In this document: piece by piece, positions 61,837 through 64,000 of the stretch
How the letters are laid out: every line of letters starts with the position of its first letter
Numbering within the stretch: position 1 is the first letter of the stretch
Assembly (NCBI GenBank): GCA_003635265.1
Contig: PYIZ01000043.1
Location: 141,707 to 205,706, forward strand
Source: Candidatus Poribacteria bacterium
GTDB taxonomy: Bacteria > Poribacteria > WGA-4E > PCPOR2b
Direction of reading: 5' to 3'
DNA length: 64,000 nt
The notes under the pieces: generated by a model
What the model was told of the DNA's origin: nothing
The model's database searches: none
What the model saw: only the letters and a program-made list of their open reading frames with translations
Program-made: the position numbers and the translations under genes

Positions 61837-63228
61837 ATGCAATCTATTTCAAGCGTACCACTCCGTCAAAGTCTACCGCAGCTACAGCTAATCCGTCAAC
61901 TCCACGTGTTCGCGGAAAGGCGAGGGGTTCAACTCTACCTCGTCGGTGGTGCTGTCCGAGCCTTGCTGCTTAATCAGTCTCTCACGGATCTTGATTTCGC
62001 GCTTGCTGACGATGCGCTTGCTTTTGCCAAAGCCTTTGCGGATAAAACCGGCGAGGCGTTTGTAAAATTGGAAGAACAACCACCAACCGCACGCATCGTC
62101 ATCAGAGACACACGGCTTACCTTAGATTTCGTCGGATTTCGTGCCGAGATGCTAGAGGCGGATCTGCGCCTGCGAGATTTGACAATCAATGCGATGGCAT
62201 TGGATCTATCCTCGCTCTTAACCAAACCAGACGTTAATCTTATCGATCCGTGCGATGGCTTCTCCGATCTTCAAACACAGACGTTGTATTTTCCAAGCGA
62301 AGGGGTAGTGATCGACGATCCATTACGGTTGTTAAGAGTATACCGTTTTTCGGCGCAGTTGGGATTTGATATCCCTGAAGCAACAATCAATCTCATTCGC
62401 CTCCATAAAGATCGATTGCCACAGGTCTCCTCCGAACGCATCCGCGACGAATTGATTAAGATATTAACTGTAAAAAACGCAACTGCTTATCTGCGCCACA
62501 TGGATGAAACACGCCTTCTTTCGCAAATTATCCCAGAAATTGAGGAGATACGAGAATTGCATCAGGACGCGCTTGACCGTCGCCTGCGTACCCTCAAAAT
62601 GTTTGAGATAAAACCGATACCGGATACACTACAATCGTACCGTCCACAAATTGAAGCGTACCTGCATGGACAACTGACGCACGATCTGTGCCGACGACAG
62701 CTGCTCAAGTTGGCTTTGCTACTACGCGACAGCAGAACAGAAACGGCTGTTCAAATCGCTAATCGCTTGCGACTCGGTAGAAAAGCGGTACAGTTGATGC
62801 GCTGCCTTGTGGAAAATCACCTGTACCTGATGGACTCAACGGACAGCAAGGGGCAGATAATGCGTCGATCAATGATTCGTTTCCTAAGACGCGTGGGAGA
62901 TGACTGGTTAGGTATTCTTTTAATATCCTACGCGAATATTCGATCGGCTGGAAAGGACATGCGTTGGATCAATGCACCACCGACAGTGGAAGTACTACTG
63001 AAACAGATTGCCGATTTTTATTACAACGAATTTGCTCCGATAATGGAGCGTGGTAGACTTATCACCGGCAACGATATCTTACAAACATTTGGGAGGATGC
63101 CGGGTGTCCAAATTGGGCGCATCTTACATCACATTGAAGACCTCCAGTTCGAAGGAGAGATCGAGACGCCGGACGAGGCACTGGAAGCAGTATGCACATT
63201 TCTGCAAAACCATGGAACGGAGACTTAG
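61837..63228 (+). CDS. CCA-adding / poly(A) polymerase-family nucleotidyltransferase
   Basis: 463 residues of the class II nucleotidyltransferase family. Active-site motif 'YLVGGAVRALLLNQSLTDLDFAL' has Gly37-Gly38 and Asp51-x-Asp53. 'DLTINAMALDL', 'LIDPCDGFSDLQ', 'DDPLRLLRVYRFSAQLGFDI' and 'SSERIRDELIKIL' follow. It would add or repair CCA at tRNA 3' ends or polyadenylate RNA; the two cannot be told apart here. The C-terminal ~200 residues are helical and less conserved. ATG 61837, no strong ribosome site. Confidence 0.88.
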   Translation: MQSISSVPLRQSLPQLQLIRQLHVFAERRGVQLYLVGGAVRALLLNQSLTDLDFALADDALAFAKAFADKTGEAFVKLEEQPPTARIVIRDTRLTLDFVGFRAEMLEADLRLRDLTINAMALDLSSLLTKPDVNLIDPCDGFSDLQTQTLYFPSEGVVIDDPLRLLRVYRFSAQLGFDIPEATINLIRLHKDRLPQVSSERIRDELIKILTVKNATAYLRHMDETRLLSQIIPEIEEIRELHQDALDRRLRTLKMFEIKPIPDTLQSYRPQIEAYLHGQLTHDLCRRQLLKLALLLRDSRTETAVQIANRLRLGRKAVQLMRCLVENHLYLMDSTDSKGQIMRRSMIRFLRRVGDDWLGILLISYANIRSAGKDMRWINAPPTVEVLLKQIADFYYNEFAPIMERGRLITGNDILQTFGRMPGVQIGRILHHIEDLQFEGEIETPDEALEAVCTFLQNHGTET

Positions 63229-63230
63229 TT

Positions 63231-64000
63231 ATGAAACATATTGAGCTACACCCAGAGGATTACCTTCCAGCAGCACCACCACAGGAGATTGTGCAACACT
63301 ACGGTATTGCCATCGTTGGCTGTGGGAACATCGCCCGGAACACACATCTTTCCGCCTATTACAAGTTCGGATATCGCGTCGTTGCGGCTTGCGACGTTAT
63401 TGAGGAGAAAGCGCAAACAGTTGCAGAGGAATACAATATCCCCTTCTGGACAACCAATATTGAGGCTATAATCGATCGGCGTGATGTCGATATTGTGGAT
63501 CTCGCAGTGCGCCCCGCAGATCGCTTGGCAGCGGTTGAACAGTTGGCGCCTGTCGGTAAACACATTCTTTCTCAAAAGCCGCTGGCACCGACTCTAGCGG
63601 AAGCAGAACGCATCGTCGAGGTATGTGAAGAGGCGGGCGTCACATTGATGATTAACCAACAAGCGCGCTGGGCACCCTATCATACCGCGATGAAGGTACT
63701 AATTGATCGCGGCTGTCTCGGTCACCTATACAGTGTCCTACACGTGCATCGCCAATTCCAAGACAGCAGCGATTCCAAGTGGCTGACGACTCCGGACTTC
63801 ACCATCATAGATAATGGGATTCATTACGTCGATCTCTCCCGCTACTTTACCGGTCGGACACCGCGATGGGTGAAAACCACGACCACCCACGTTCCCGGTC
63901 AGAATGCAACGGATCCGATGATCTATACAATCCTGTGTGAATATGAACCGGCTGATCTAATGTCAACGTTGCATTTCAACAACATCGCACCGGCACTTCA
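63231..64000 (+). CDS. Gfo/Idh/MocA-family oxidoreductase (3' truncated by window edge)
   Basis: The frame runs from ATG 63231 to the right edge without a stop (256 residues visible). After a short leader, the Rossmann part 'YGIAIVGCGNIARNTHLSAY' and 'VVAACDV' binds NAD(P); 'HILSQKPLAPTLAEAERIVEV' contains the family Lys in 'QKP'. 'IIDNGIHYVDLSRYFTG' is in the C-terminal domain and carries the conserved His region. It starts 2 bases after the nucleotidyltransferase stop, which suggests coupling. Substrate unknown, sugar-like. Confidence 0.85.
   Translation, partial: MKHIELHPEDYLPAAPPQEIVQHYGIAIVGCGNIARNTHLSAYYKFGYRVVAACDVIEEKAQTVAEEYNIPFWTTNIEAIIDRRDVDIVDLAVRPADRLAAVEQLAPVGKHILSQKPLAPTLAEAERIVEVCEEAGVTLMINQQARWAPYHTAMKVLIDRGCLGHLYSVLHVHRQFQDSSDSKWLTTPDFTIIDNGIHYVDLSRYFTGRTPRWVKTTTTHVPGQNATDPMIYTILCEYEPADLMSTLHFNNIAPAL

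Overview
The window looks like a chromosomal stretch of a Gram-negative, probably marine or sponge-associated bacterium of the Candidatus Poribacteria type. This is inferred from gene style, not from a marker gene. The signs are lipid A genes (lpxB, lpxK), many secreted proteins, a phytanoyl-CoA dioxygenase, a DUF6807 protein, several sugar-phosphate isomerase/epimerases and Gfo/Idh/MocA oxidoreductases, a leucine-rich-repeat exoprotein, and many small palindromic intergenic repeats. I found no rRNA, tRNA or CRISPR array. The first CDS is cut by the left edge and the last by the right edge.

Layout. 1-0.9 kb: the tail of a coiled-coil protein. 0.9-8.1 kb, all on the minus strand: a defence-type island. 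It holds a single-chain restriction-modification enzyme, a HicB/HicA toxin-antitoxin pair with an internally duplicated HicB, and a tight three-gene run of ApeA-type HEPN protein, DUF2806 protein and membrane-anchored lipase. 8.3-9.7 kb: a sulfatase-fold protein with Thr where the formylglycine Cys should be. 10.1-20.1 kb: a probable selenoprotein, a membrane spermidine-synthase-like protein, an exported isoaspartyl methyltransferase, an M3 peptidase, a ceramidase-like enzyme and a LysM protein. 20.7-32.3 kb: a 1,727-residue exported protein, then lpxB, NUDIX, lpxK, an RluA-type synthase and a double-VWA membrane protein packed as an operon. 32.4-50.2 kb: carbohydrate-type metabolism (isomerase/epimerases, cupins, AKR, SDRs, RhaM, a SelA/DgaE-like PLP enzyme) with CtpA-type protease, LpdA and RluD-like genes. 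50.2-52.2 kb: gene remnants (integrase, MgtE) and nested repeats. 52.2-64 kb: aroC, M50B protease, TrmH-type and TRM11-type methyltransferases, cytochrome c, FGE-like protein, Ldh, DUF4159, CCA-type nucleotidyltransferase and a Gfo/Idh/MocA gene.

The strongest new observation is at 10082-11191. A SnoaL-like ORF stops at a TGA that sits exactly where the first Cys of a thioredoxin-type CxxC motif is expected. The same frame continues for 123 more codons with thioredoxin-like sequence. A small hairpin with a GGU loop lies just after the TGA, at the spacing of a bacterial SECIS element. I read this as one selenocysteine protein of 369 residues; ordinary gene calling would truncate it. The second candidate is the ApeA-DUF2806-lipase operon, which could pair an RNase-type HEPN protein with a membrane-attacking effector.
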